A program made the position numbers and the translations under genes. Positions 33,531 through 46,137 of a stretch of 64,000 nt of DNA are shown piece after piece. The notes under the pieces are model-generated. The model was not told where the DNA came from. It ran no database searches and was given only the letters and a program-made list of their open reading frames with translations. The stretch lies in contig OU862913.1 of NCBI GenBank assembly GCA_917880885.1, positions 46,037,460-46,101,459 of the forward strand. Direction: 5' to 3'. Position 1 is the stretch's first letter. Each line of letters starts with the position of its first letter. The DNA comes from Limnephilus marmoratus (lineage: Eukaryota; Arthropoda; Insecta; Trichoptera; Limnephilidae).

Positions 33531-34290
33531 CGAAGACATCTCAAGTCGTGGTGCGGTGGACCGGACTGCGAGACGATGGTGGAAGATGAGAGCCTCGAAG
33601 GTGTTGCAGATGGTTCGAGAATATTTCACAGTTCTCTGTATTTCCAGATGCTGCGCTGGAGAATGCGTGTAGATCACAACGCAGTGTATAGCGTTTAGAC
33701 GGTTACTCGCTGGCGGGCAGGTGTTGACTGAAAGATTGGTCCCGGCGAGCAGAACTGCTGCTTGTATAGTCGAGCGGTAGAGTAATTTCTCTCACGGCAG
33801 GCAATGCGTGCCACTCGGTAGTTCTCAAGAAAGTTCGGCGCTGTACGGATATTGTATGGGACTTTTCTAGGAATTTGCGAACTTTCCAGGCGATGGCCAT
33901 AATGATTTACCGAGACGGCCGAGGTAAGTAGGTATGTACTCTGCGGCGCCTCTCACAAAATAGTATTTAACGGCTTATAGATGTTTCTCGTGCGTTCTTG
34001 GTGATGGCGAAAAATAATGTGTCGCCACATACGAAACCGATGTGCTTCTGGCGCTACACGACACGCCACGATACGCAAGTATGTTTCTGCTTTTATGCAT
34101 ATTAACGAGGTGACCTCTTGCCGTACAAGAGTTACTTCTGTATGTCCGTTGTATATGAACCTTTCTCGTGTTTAAAGGTATTGAATAAATAGTTTTGTTC
34201 TCATTGGCATCTCTGGTTCTTCTTATTACTAAAATTTATCTTATGTTAATTTTTCATGAACCGAATTGCATTGCTGTTTTGTTATTACAG
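33531..34290. other. Right flank of the provirus and end of ZNF-C intron 1
   Basis: 33531-34057 is unassigned, GC-richer sequence that matches the composition of 28216-28689. Frames on the - strand (33703-33900) are not recognisable. 34088-34290 is ordinary intron ending TTTGTTATTACAG. Confidence 0.4.
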
Positions 34291-34443
34291 GTACAATTAA
34301 TGTAGATACTGTATTCATCAATGCAGAACCAGGAGCCCGAGAAGAAGATGGAAGGGGGATTCCTTATACGGAAATAGATATAGACTTGTTGGATGTTAAA
34401 AAAGAATGCTCACAGCACTCTGAAAGTAATTTCCGGATAGCAG
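34291..34443 (+). CDS. ZNF-C exon 2, second acidic module
   Basis: It follows TTTTGTTATTACAG in phase 1 and is best ended at GCAG|GTAGTA, the same length as the ZNF-A module exon. A second possible donor is GAAA|GTAATT at 34425, also phase 1. The peptide is TINVDTVFINAEPGAREED, then IPYTEIDIDLLDVKKECSQ. The first psi-K-x-E site is lost here (INAE), the second kept (VKKE). Confidence 0.7.
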
Positions 34444-34554
34444 GTAGTATGCAATTTTCTTTGTGAATTCTAACTTTTACCTCTATGTTCAATTTCTTCT
34501 GTTATGGATTATATTACTTGACATGTATAAAGCTTTATTCGCTTTCTTTTGCAG

Positions 34555-34896
34555 ACCTAATGACAAACCTGAAGAAGCATCCTGGGAAAAAACGATTATC
34601 TTGCCCCTATTGTAATTACTCCTGCTCTCAGAAGTCAAGGGTAGAACTGCACTTGCGCACCCACACTGTAGAAAAACTTTTTTCCTGTTCCGACTGCAAA
34701 AAATCATTTTCTCAAAAGAGGCGTTTGACGAACCACATGCTGATACACGGTGGTGAAAAAATCTTTTCATGTTCCGACTGCAAAAAATCGTTTAACCAAA
34801 AAGAATCTTTGAGATACCACATGCTTACACACGGTGGAGAAAAACCCTTTCCGTGTTCAGACTGTAAAAAATCGTTTTACCTGAAAGGACATTTAA
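34555..34896 (+). CDS. ZNF-C finger exon, 5' part, cut by a transposon
   Basis: The exon follows TTTCTTTTGCAG and reads LMTNLKKHPGKKRLSCPYC, then three complete fingers and a fourth up to SFYLKGHL. At TTAA (34893-34896) the sequence passes into a piggyBac-like element and the frame stops at 34919. The remaining 14 fingers lie beyond the insertion at 46142-47343 in the same frame. Fingers 2-4 copy a three-finger block found again near the end of the array (47061-47218). A transcript ending here would make a protein of only three fingers. Confidence 0.75.
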
Positions 34897-34911
34897 CTTC
34901 TCCGCGAGTAT

Positions 34912-34973
34912 GGCCGTAATATTACGGCGAGTACAAAAAACTCTCCAAGGAGTATGGCCGTAATATTACGGCC
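34912..34973. repeat. Two palindromes at the piggyBac left end
   Basis: GCCGTAATATTACGGC (34913-34928) and GGCCGTAATATTACGGCC (34956-34973), each preceded by GAGTAT. They may be binding sites for a transposase or parts of a duplicated end. Confidence 0.7.
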
Positions 34974-35507
34974 GAGTGCATAAATCGTGCCCCACCCAAT
35001 TTATTTATGAAATGTGAAGTGTACTGACCATCTATTGACTGTTTTGAATGATGTTTCGAAGATTTGGAGCAGTTGACACATTTACCGACGTTGCAATTTG
35101 AAATTTAAAAAACACGTGACGTCATCAACCGCCATGTCTTCAGTTGACAACTGTTGATTTGAGAGCGCGGGTGTTTGCTAAGTTTTGGCATTGTTTTTGC
35201 TGTTTTATCGTTATTTTCGCTACGAATCGGACTATTACGCATGAATACAAGGTTTTGAGTTTTGTTTATTGTTATTTTTTATAATAATATCGTTTAGTTT
35301 AACATTTTATTGAGTGTTTGGCGAAATATTTTGGCGAAAAGTTTTGTTTGACGTTTGTTTCCGTGGATCTTGTAATTATTTTCGAACAATTACGTTTTAT
35401 TGTGTGGTTTTGAGTTTCGCCTATTCTTATATTATTATGTAACATAACTTTTCGTCAATTATTTTTCGAGTGTTCGACGAAATTTTTTTGTGTAATAGTG
35501 TCACTAG

Positions 35508-36963
<1,456 letters not shown>

Positions 36964-36966
36964 ATA

Positions 36967-36984
36967 TGGCGCTCCATACGCTGT
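36967..36984 (+). promoter_or_regulatory. Primer binding site of the Gypsy element
   Basis: TGGCGCTCCATACGCTGT begins three bases after the LTR. The TGG start fits the CCA end of a tRNA; which tRNA cannot be said. Confidence 0.55.
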
Positions 36985-38096
36985 CTGGTCCCGATTTATA
37001 GCATTCCTGAAAATGTTTTCTTCGCCCTGTAATGTATAATGCCCAAAAATTATTATTCATCTGTTCAGTGGAGGTCTTAATTTCGTTTGTATTTATTAAA
37101 CTTGGTCGCGGTCATAACCTATGATTGCAGTGACGGTGATTGGAAATAACAACAAATGTCATTATTTCAATTCACTGGCACTATTACCGGCGGGAATTCG
37201 TAAAGGGATACTATGCGTAATTATATTGTGGGCACCTTATAAATGATTAATCTCGTATTTATTGTTTTTCCAATACCACACAGTTATGCATAGGACCTGA
37301 AATCCTTACCTTCTGTAACCTAAAATGATTTGTCATTTTCTTTGTTATTGTTTGAAAGCATAGAAATCGGTCATAGACTATGGACAATGTGTTAAGTAGA
37401 GCTCTATAATTTTTTTTCTGTCCGGAACCAATCAATGCTAGCTGTTCTAAGAATACCTCGGATTGTCTATGACGGTTCCTCGTTACATTTTACCTATGAC
37501 TTCGGCATACGTCAAAACACTGTTGTGTTTACATGTCAGAATCCCTGATAGCGAAGACAAATCAATTTATTATGTGTTTAAATAGGAATGGAGGATAATT
37601 ATTAAAGATTATTCAAATATTTAAGATATTTACTGAGATTTTAATGACAATGCGGGTAATTCGTTTTTGCTTCGAGTGGAAAATTTGTATAAAGCTCTGT
37701 CAAAACCTACTATTAATTATACTTGCAAATTGTTTATTTACTAATGTCTGACTGACGTTTTAAATTTTCATTTAAATAGGCTACTTACATAGAAATTCAA
37801 ATGAAAAAAAAATTTTTTTTTTTGAGCTACTTACATAGTAATTTAATTTTTTTTTATTTTTCAATGGGCTACTTACATATTGATTTGAATAAACTAAAAA
37901 ATATTCATTTAAATGGGCAACATACACATTAAAAAAAAATTTAGCAATAACAACAACAACGTACAACTACAACGTACAATAACAGCAATAACAATAACAA
38001 CAACATCAAAAACAAAGAATAAATTATATTTATTTTATTTTCTTCTCTTTCTTTTCAATTCTGCTTTCGTGTCAAGCTTATCACATTAAAGTTACA
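36985..38096 (+). other. Gypsy 5' leader
   Basis: Long untranslated leader. Near 37779-37930 GGCTACTTACATA-type motifs recur about every 45 bp. 37940-38020 is CAA-rich and unstructured, as often seen before a start codon. Confidence 0.6.
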
Positions 38097-41000
38097 ATGT
38101 CTACTCCGATTCCAAATGTAAATAATGCATCCAAGGATGAACTTATAAAGGAATTAACTTCACGATCCATCGAACCGGAGGGCACCGCCCAAGCGTTGCG
38201 TTCGCAAGCGCGCGCCTTTAACAAAACTATGAAGAAATCATTAGATGTGGTTATGGAGGAAAGTGATTCGGATCTAGATTCTGACAATGAAACAGAGGAG
38301 AAGGTCACGGTTATTAAACATACCAAGGTTATTTATAAAGACTCATCATCGCGGGGGCTTACAAATTGGGATGTCAAGTACGATGGTAAAAGCTGCGTAA
38401 GAGATTTTCTGCTTTTGGTCGAAGAGCGTTGTAGGACACGCAACATTTCTCATAAAGACTTAGTTAAATCTTTCAGTGAAATTTTAGACGGGTTAGCACT
38501 TCTATGGTATAGGTCAATTTATAGTCCAGACTTAAAATGGGATGACCTATCCAGCTTATTAATAAAACAATTCGAGGGACAGGATAGGCAATTAGATCTG
38601 GAAAATGAGATTCTAAATTATAAACAGCCAAAGGGAATGTCAGTTTTGGAATTCACTTTGAGACTTAAAGCACTTAACAATAAATTGGATTGCAAAATTC
38701 CAGAGGTTAAACTTTTGCGGGTAGCCATGAAAGCATTGTTGCCTATGTATGCTAATTTGATGTCATCCAGAGACTTTTGTTCGTTTGAGGAACTTACGAG
38801 GTGCGCTGCTAAACTCGAGTCGTACACTGAAGCCTCAACATCCACAGCAATTCCAAAATTAGTTGACACTCAAAATAAGCCCAGTAACTTTAAAAAAATT
38901 AATTCGTTCCCCAATAGTTACAATAAGCCTTTCACTAATACAAACAATTACAGGTCGTTCAATAATAATAACAATAATAATAATTTTAACCCTTCTAGGA
39001 ATTCAAGACCTATGGGGAATAACACGAATAATTTTGCTAAACAGGATATAACAAATCAACAAAATAAATCTCTTGTTTGTACTTATTGCAAGATCAAAGG
39101 TCATTCGTTAACAAATTGTTGGAAAAAAGATAGCGACAATAGGAAACAGCATGTTAGTAGTATTAACAATAAGAAACATACCAATGATCCAAAAAAACTA
39201 GAAACGAGTCAATCTTACCGCGCCCCTTCTTGTGCACAAAGAAAGAGGGAGTGGGAGCGTTGGCTCCGCCTAGTGCAACAATTCCTTTCTAGCCCGTCTC
39301 CTCAAGCGGTGGACGCACTGCCACAGGAGAAGGATAGTACAGAGGATGAGCGTCCTTATGCCGACATTTTTGTTCTAAATAATAGTTATAAAGCACTGCT
39401 AGACAGTGGTGCTTCCTTGTCTTGTTTAGGGGGGGATAGTTATAAGATTTTTTTAGAGTTAGGAGTAGAATTAGTAAAAACAGATTTTAGCGTTACGACT
39501 GCAGACGGTACCAGCCAGCCTGTTTTAGGGTATTTAACTTTGCCGGTGACGTACAATTCAACCACAAGAGAAGTTATCTTTTACGTCATTCCAACGTTGA
39601 CACCTAATTTCGTATTGGGGGTGAACTTCTGGAAACAGTTTCGGATCGCGCCGGAACTGTTCTCAAAAGTTCGCGTACCTCAACAAAAAGGTCAAATCAA
39701 TGAGGTGAGAGCAATTCGGCCTGCCTCTTCTCTAACAAATTCGGAAAACAAAGCCCTTTCGGACATTGTCAAAAAATTCGAATCCATTTCTTACGAAAAG
39801 AAGGGATTAGGATTGACTCATCTAGTCCAACACAAAATACATACAACAGGTCCGCCTATTAAACAACGTTATTTCCCACTGTCTCCGGCAAGACAACGTC
39901 AACTTGACGCAGAAGTAGATGAGATGTTAAAACTTGGAGTCATCCGTCCTTCGCGATCTCCATGGTCGAGTCCAGTGCTCATAGTACAAAAAAAAGACGG
40001 AACGGGTCGTTTTTGTCTGGACTCCAGGAAAATTAACAATGTTACAACACGCGACTCCTATCCATTACCATACATAACAAGGATCCTAGACAAGCTAGGC
40101 GGTGCCCGATACATCTCGTCTATAGACTTATCTAAAGCCTTTTGGCAAATTGCATTAGATAATGACTCCTGTCAGAAGACAGCGTTCGTTGTACCCGGTC
40201 GTGGATTGTTCGAATTCACCCGGATGCCCTTCGGACTTAAAAACGCACCGAGTGAGCTGCAAAGACTGGCCGACGCTTTGTTCGGTCCAGAATTTGACGA
40301 CAATGCCTTCTGTTATTTAGACGATCTGATCTTGGTATCAGAAGACTTAGAATCACATCTTTGTTTATTGAACCGTGTCTATGAACGACTACGAGACGCA
40401 GGTCTAACCATAAATCTAAAAAAATCGGAGTTCTGCAAAGCCGAGCTCAAATACCTCGGGTACATGGTTGACTCGCAAGGTCTTCGTACAGACCCCATAA
40501 AGATAGACAGTATAAAAAACTTCCCGGTACCCAAGAACGCAAAGCAAATCCGAGCCTTCATTGGATTATGTGGGTACTTCAGAAGATTCATAAAGGGTTT
40601 TTCGAGCATTGCCGCCCCTCTTACAAGACTCACTGGTTCGAAAAAAGGAATCAGCAACTTTGCTTGGTCTCCAGAGGCCGAGAAAGCTTTTAACGTGTTG
40701 AAAGAAGCATTGACATCAGCTCCGGTTTTAAGTTGCCCGGATTTCTCAAAACCGTTCGCGATACACTGCGACGCCAGCTCCGGTGGAATAGGCGGAGTTT
40801 TAATTCAGACCATTGATGGGCTGGAGCACCCGATTGCATATTATTCAAGGTGTTTAAATACTCACGAACGCAACTACGGAATTACAGAGCGTGAACTATT
40901 AGCAGTATTGGATTCAGTAACGCACTTTAGACCTTACATTGAAGGAGCGCATTTCACAGTTGTTACTGATCATTCAAGTTTAAAGTGGTTAGGTTCGTTA

Positions 41001-42398
41001 TCTAATCCTAGTGGCCGTCTTGCACGATGGAGCTCACGGTTATCGCAATTTTCCTTTGATGTTGTTCACCGTAAGGGAACTCAACATATTGTACCGGACG
41101 TCCTTTCGCGTATGGATGTAGCTCTTATATCGGGATCTAACCTTAGTGATACCACTGATGAATGGTATTTAAATGCTTGGAAAGGTTGTCAGGAATTCCC
41201 TCAACGATTTCAGAACTTTCAAATTAAAGACAACGAGTTGTATCGTCATACGAAAACCCGTTTGGCCTTATGTGAGGATACCGCTTGGAAAAGGGTCATT
41301 CCTCAAGAGGATAGGAAAAATATTATTTCAGACTCCCATGACTCCGCACGCGCCTGTCACCCAGGGGTCTTCAAAACCTATAAAAAGCTTCAACTTAGGT
41401 ATTACTGGCCAAACATGTATAAAGATGTCAAAGAATTTGTAAATCGTTGCCAAACTTGTAAAGCTCATAAGATAAGTACAGCCCCACCTAACGGAATCTC
41501 TTCAAACCCAAAAAAGGTCACAAGACCCATGCAAATGTTGTCGATAGATTTAGTAGGTCCTTTACCTAGGAGTTACTCAGGTTTTACCGTAATCTTATCA
41601 TGTGTAGACGTTTTTTCTAAATTTACATGGCTATTTCCGCTGCGCAATGGCACCGCGAGAAGCATAATAAAAATCTTAGAAGAAAACATCTTTCTTGTTC
41701 ACGGCGTACCACGAACTATCGTCTGTGATAATGGTCGTCAATTTGTTTCGAAAGAATTTAAAGAATTGCTTAATAGTTATAACATGCCGCCACCATTTTA
41801 CAATTCATCTTATACGCCTCAAAACAACGTAGTCGAACGTTATAATCAAACCCTGGGCACGGCGTTATCCATCTTAGTTGAATCAGACCACCGAAACTGG
41901 TCTAAATTTCTTCCGCAAGTTCAATCAGCGATGAATAACACGGTAAACTGCGCTACAGGTTATACACCTTATTTTCTGATGCATGGTCGGGAGCAGATAC
42001 TAGACGGTGATCTGCACCGTAATCCAATAGCGGATGAGGAAACCAGTTCGCAAATTGGTGCTCAACCTAAAGTTTATGCACAGAAATTAGAAGAGTTGTC
42101 GTCGGTTTATGAGCAAGTCTCGAATGCTCTTCTTAAAGCTTTTCAAAAAGGAGCTGACCATTACAACCTGCGCAGAAAACACATTACCTATCAGGTTGGT
42201 GATGTGGTGTGGCGGAGGAATTTTGCGCAATCTAACGCATTGAATTATTTCGCACAAAAATTGGCACCCCGGTTTGTTCAGAACGTGGTAGTAAAGAAAA
42301 AATCAAACTTAATTTATACACTTGCAGACTTAAACGGAAAAGTTGCGGGTGATTTTCATGTGAAAGATATAGTAAAATCAAATAATATACCGGTATAG
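38097..42398 (+). CDS. gag-pol: Gypsy Gag-Pol polyprotein, single open frame
   Basis: A 1433-residue fused Gag-Pol of the Ty3/Gypsy (Metaviridae) type. In order: Gag capsid (about residues 80-250), an Asn-rich linker, one zinc knuckle C-x2-C-x4-H-x4-C (328-341), aspartic protease LLDSGAS (active Asp near 436), reverse transcriptase with YLDD (740-743), RNase H (Asp near 892, TDHSSLKWL), and integrase with the H-C-C zinc region (His 1088, CQTC 1118-1121) and catalytic Asp 1151, Asp 1211 and Glu 1247, a D-D-35-E arrangement. No stop or frameshift separates gag from pol, so both would be made as one chain and cut by the protease. With identical LTRs this copy looks potentially active. No env was found. 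Confidence 0.92.
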   Translation: MSTPIPNVNNASKDELIKELTSRSIEPEGTAQALRSQARAFNKTMKKSLDVVMEESDSDLDSDNETEEKVTVIKHTKVIYKDSSSRGLTNWDVKYDGKSCVRDFLLLVEERCRTRNISHKDLVKSFSEILDGLALLWYRSIYSPDLKWDDLSSLLIKQFEGQDRQLDLENEILNYKQPKGMSVLEFTLRLKALNNKLDCKIPEVKLLRVAMKALLPMYANLMSSRDFCSFEELTRCAAKLESYTEASTSTAIPKLVDTQNKPSNFKKINSFPNSYNKPFTNTNNYRSFNNNNNNNNFNPSRNSRPMGNNTNNFAKQDITNQQNKSLVCTYCKIKGHSLTNCWKKDSDNRKQHVSSINNKKHTNDPKKLETSQSYRAPSCAQRKREWERWLRLVQQFLSSPSPQAVDALPQEKDSTEDERPYADIFVLNNSYKALLDSGASLSCLGGDSYKIFLELGVELVKTDFSVTTADGTSQPVLGYLTLPVTYNSTTREVIFYVIPTLTPNFVLGVNFWKQFRIAPELFSKVRVPQQKGQINEVRAIRPASSLTNSENKALSDIVKKFESISYEKKGLGLTHLVQHKIHTTGPPIKQRYFPLSPARQRQLDAEVDEMLKLGVIRPSRSPWSSPVLIVQKKDGTGRFCLDSRKINNVTTRDSYPLPYITRILDKLGGARYISSIDLSKAFWQIALDNDSCQKTAFVVPGRGLFEFTRMPFGLKNAPSELQRLADALFGPEFDDNAFCYLDDLILVSEDLESHLCLLNRVYERLRDAGLTINLKKSEFCKAELKYLGYMVDSQGLRTDPIKIDSIKNFPVPKNAKQIRAFIGLCGYFRRFIKGFSSIAAPLTRLTGSKKGISNFAWSPEAEKAFNVLKEALTSAPVLSCPDFSKPFAIHCDASSGGIGGVLIQTIDGLEHPIAYYSRCLNTHERNYGITERELLAVLDSVTHFRPYIEGAHFTVVTDHSSLKWLGSLSNPSGRLARWSSRLSQFSFDVVHRKGTQHIVPDVLSRMDVALISGSNLSDTTDEWYLNAWKGCQEFPQRFQNFQIKDNELYRHTKTRLALCEDTAWKRVIPQEDRKNIISDSHDSARACHPGVFKTYKKLQLRYYWPNMYKDVKEFVNRCQTCKAHKISTAPPNGISSNPKKVTRPMQMLSIDLVGPLPRSYSGFTVILSCVDVFSKFTWLFPLRNGTARSIIKILEENIFLVHGVPRTIVCDNGRQFVSKEFKELLNSYNMPPPFYNSSYTPQNNVVERYNQTLGTALSILVESDHRNWSKFLPQVQSAMNNTVNCATGYTPYFLMHGREQILDGDLHRNPIADEETSSQIGAQPKVYAQKLEELSSVYEQVSNALLKAFQKGADHYNLRRKHITYQVGDVVWRRNFAQSNALNYFAQKLAPRFVQNVVVKKKSNLIYTLADLNGKVAGDFHVKDIVKSNNIPV

Positions 42399-42782
42399 TC
42401 TTATTGTGGCAATACTTCGGAGGGTCTGGCCATCCCTACCGAGTACTGCAAATTATCATATCTGTTAGTTAATATTTGATGCTTGGGAGTTTTAACCCGG
42501 CCTGATCAACCGAGTTGAAACGACCCGACATTCTGACAGTCATTAGTCCTGTCTTTAGATTCATTTGTAAGGAATTGGGTTATTTACTTGGCGGGGGGTG
42601 TTTTGTAAGATTGATGAGGAGGGTGGTTTGTTTCATTACAATAACAACCTCAACTCTAGTGGCAATGCTCGAGTTGAGAATATATTTAAAAATACGTATG
42701 TGCATGTATAAGTATAAATTTATCGATAGTATTAACGCTAAAACAGACGTAAATTTGGACGTCGGCTGAACAGATGATTAAG

Positions 42783-42968
42783 TAGGATTATTAGTTGTAA
42801 GTCTTGTATCCTGAAATACGCGGACATATCCGCACACTATCTCGGCGTGTTTCAGGCATACCTTTTTTGGATTAACTTAGGATTATTAGTTGTAAGTCTT
42901 GTATCCTGAAATACGCGGACATATCCGCACACTATCTCTGCGTGTTTCAGACATACCTTTTTTTTTTG
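42783..42968 (+). repeat. 95-bp tandem pair with a hairpin in each unit
   Basis: Units start TAGGATTATTAGTTGTAAG at 42783 and 42878. Each contains TGAAATACGC and GCGTGTTTCA, which can pair, around an inner GCGG/CCGC stem. Confidence 0.8.
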
Positions 42969-44240
42969 GGTTATGTTCATGCTTTTGATAATGTCATTTT
43001 TTGTTGTTCCAGATTACATAGAAAACACAGAGACGCAGGGATTGTATCTCTTTGTTTTCTAAGTGATTTTAAATGAAGAATTATTGTTATTCACCTTCAG
43101 TGCATTGACATTATTTGACCCTATTTTGTCAGGTTACAGAAGTAATTGCTAAAATTCAAAGTATTTTTTTTCTCTTTCTCTCACTCTTCTTCTGTTTTAT
43201 TGGTAAATTTATTTCGTATAATATTGTCAAAATATTGTTTTACTCTATAAACATAGGCTGCGTCAGATAAGCCTCAGCTTTTGGAAAAGCGTTTTAATTT
43301 TGTTTTTAGTAGTTACAGAAAATGTTTTGTAATGTCCACCTTGTTTATAAGATTTTTTTTGAGATCTTATAATGTGGGATGATATGGTATCACATATCCT
43401 TCCACATTTTAAGCCAACATAGGAAGTAGAATCATTTATATTTGTATAAGATTTTGGATGTATTCTGTTATTATTGTCCTGAGAGACTTATAACATTGTT
43501 ATTATGTACTATATGGTTGAACAACGGTTTACAGTGAAAACCTTAAAATTTGTTCTTTACTTACCGATTACGCCTTCTATAGAGTTGGACGTATACTTAT
43601 GGCTGCACTAAATTATAGCTGCACATCTTATTAACAAATGACACCTTCTAAAACAGTTGGTTGTTTTTTTTATTTCTTTGGCACCATCCGATGCGTTGGT
43701 TGTATACTATTAAAAAATTATTTGGCACCATCCGATGCGGTGGTTGTACACTATTAAAATTACCTTTACAATGTATAATTGTTGTTGGTTAAATATTATT
43801 CACCCAAGGACCAGAATAGGAGGTTAGTTAGGAATACTCTCCCAAAAGAGGGTTAGTTTTATCCTAAAGGATATAAATTCAGTGAAGTGTAGATGGTAAA
43901 CCCATCAAATATTTTCGGCCTAAGAAAGGCTATATAAATTCAGTGATAGTGTTTGGAACAGTGATGCCTAATGCATAGAATTTAACTTGACGTATTTGGA
44001 GGAGTGATTTAATCATAAAAATGTATGTTTCTTAATTTTAAGACTTATCTTTTAAGTTAGTTTATGTGTTCTGTTCCAGATGATACGTCAATGGTAGTGC
44101 TCGGTAAGAGTCAATATTACAACCACCCAGAATTTGTTTTTTCCAGTGCTGAGGGTGCTTGTTGTCCATTCACGTATCATCTTACAAAAAGTTGTTCTTA
44201 GGTTATATTGGTTTACTAGTTTTTAAGTTCGAGAATGGTT

Positions 44241-44301
44241 GCATCGTAAACCTACTATCCGGCCTACGCGCAGGATAGGCGCGATTGGGGTTACGATGCA
44301 C
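44241..44301 (+). other. Nested RNA hairpin upstream of the Gypsy polypurine tract
   Basis: TGCATCGTAAACC pairs with GGGGTTACGATGCA (outer stem, 11-12 pairs). Inside, CTATCC pairs with GGATAG around GGCCTACGCGCA. Confidence 0.65.
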
Positions 44302-44503
44302 TCATTCGTCATAAGAGTACTATTTAAGGATTTTTCTTTTCTTTTTCATTTCTAATAATTGTATTTTGTATTTCACATTTACTGGTTGTTTATTTTTATT
44401 TTATTACCAGGTACTCCTTGGGACCAACGTAGATAGTTCAGGGCATGTTTAGATTTTTGGTAGTTTTGTTTGAGGGCAAACATTTTTGTGGGAAGGGGGG
44501 TAA

Positions 44504-45767
44504 TGTTATGAAGCGATTGTATTTATCGTAAGTTAGGTACTATTTTCTTAAATGCATTTTAATTGGTTAGGTTGGCAAACCTGGGGGAGTTCGTTCAACG
44601 TGTCGGTAGGCGGCGGTTTTTGGGTTTGGTTTCCGGATCCGCACTCTGGTTTTCACGGCGATTTGTGCGGTACGCCGTGAAAACAACGGTCAATGAATCT
44701 TAAGTTTTAATACGATGTGATTGTAATCCAAGCTTGGGCATCTGCATTCGGGGGACGGAAACACGTTGTGTTTATTTTAAATATAAAAATTAATGATTTA
44801 TTCGCGTAAAATGCGAGTTTTCGCGCGGGTCCCAAAAGGGAGCACGAGTTTAATGGCGATGTACGTGTGTTACGATTAATGTACCTCTTTATCCGAGACA
44901 TCGGTGTAAATAATAACCCGCCACGCTTATCATTGTGCGCTGTGCATCTAACCGAAGAGTTATTCACGTAAAATGTGAGTTTCGCGAGGGTCCGAGTGAC
45001 CACGAGTGAATTGGCAATGTCCGAGTGAAAAGACTATTGTACCTCATTATCCGAGTCATCGGATTAATTAATAACTCGCTGCGCCCGTGATTATATGCAG
45101 GCCAACTATTGAATTCCCCCCGAGGGTATATTTATGGAACAAACCCGAGATACCGCAGTGTTGAACGAAACATCGCCTCGAATTGCTGACGGGCCTTCCT
45201 TTACAATTTGGAGTAGAGTCTGGGTACTCCTTCCTTCTCCTGAGGGTCCAGGTCTAACATCACTTCCATGCGACTGCTGAGGAGGTCGCAGGGCCAAGCT
45301 GAGCCGCAGAGGTTGGGATCACCCTTGCCACCAGGAGCTGGGGTGGGTTCTCACGACATCGGGAGTTCGGCGGCAGTAAATTTAATTAGGGTAGCTAGGA
45401 TTAGCATAAAATTACGATATTGGTCCCGGGGGTGAGTCCATACCATTTATTTTATTATGTCTTTCGAAATCAATACAGTGAACCGATTATATACTCCACA
45501 TTTTGTTTTATTAAGTAGTTTCCTTGTGCAGCCTTTTCAGGAATGCTATAAAAACTAATGGCCCACACTCTGAGAATTGAGTACCGTGTTCTCCGCTGGT
45601 TGACATACCCAGACATTAGGCTGGGTTTGGCGTCCAAGGTTTCCTGTGAGGAAATCAAAGTTGACTAGCAGATTACACCCGAGCCCGACAAAGGCTCATT
45701 AGTACATCTCCCTTTAATCTTATAACACAAACTCATAACAATATGTCATCACACTTTAATGGTAACA
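44504..45767 (+). repeat. 3' LTR of the Gypsy element
   Basis: Same 1264 bp as 35700-36963. Confidence 0.9.
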
Positions 45768-45771
45768 ACAA

Positions 45772-46137
45772 AACAAACAAAACAAAAAAACCAACCAAAC
45801 ATATAACAATGCACCAAAGTGGATACAATTTACCTTCGTTTTCTCATGACATCCTGAGGTGGTGGTGAGTAATATTTTGTAGTTGATGTGTATATATATT
45901 TTTTGTTGTATTCATGTTATAGTGGTTCATCTCCAATGGTTTACGAACCCTTCAATAGGCTAAATTAGTTTTTTCTCTAACTGGACTGGATAAGTAATAA
46001 TATTTTTTTATATATTTTTCCATTGCTAGATTTTGGGCAAACTATGGTTTTGAATTTAATTTTTTTTTATTCGTATACTTCAAAAATGGTCACTCCTGGG
46101 ACACAGTTTTGTTCGAAAAAGCTCACTCTCCGAGAGG
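45772..46137 (+). other. Right part of the piggyBac-like element
   Basis: AT-rich, non-coding, from the Gypsy target site to the TTAA. It ends CACTCTCCGAGAGG, the right terminal repeat. Confidence 0.6.

Larger units (their letters stand above)
28140..34087. mobile_element. Candidate element with TCGTGGCGTGTCG inverted ends
   Basis: The left end reads AACATACTTGC then TCGTGGCGTGTCGTG (28140-28168); the inverted match is at 34058-34087. A further internal inverted copy lies near 28198-28215. Between the ends are about 550 bp at each side of unknown sequence, split by the provirus. No transposase or clear target duplication was found. Confidence 0.35.
42399..44503 (+). other. Gypsy 3' non-coding region, 2.1 kb
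   Basis: Unusually long for the family. It contains a 95-bp tandem pair of hairpins (42783-42968), GGCACCATCCGATGCG repeats (43678-43742), a nested hairpin (44241-44301) and the polypurine tract GGGAAGGGGGG just before the LTR. A frame at 42515-42769 resembles nothing known. Confidence 0.7.

Noticed and set aside
34485..34919. A separate small three-finger gene ending at 34919
   Set aside because: The last codons come from the piggyBac end, and the finger continues in frame at 46138, so it is a truncated part of ZNF-C.
38081..41442. Frames of 62-92 residues within gag-pol
   Set aside because: Shadows of the 1433-codon frame.
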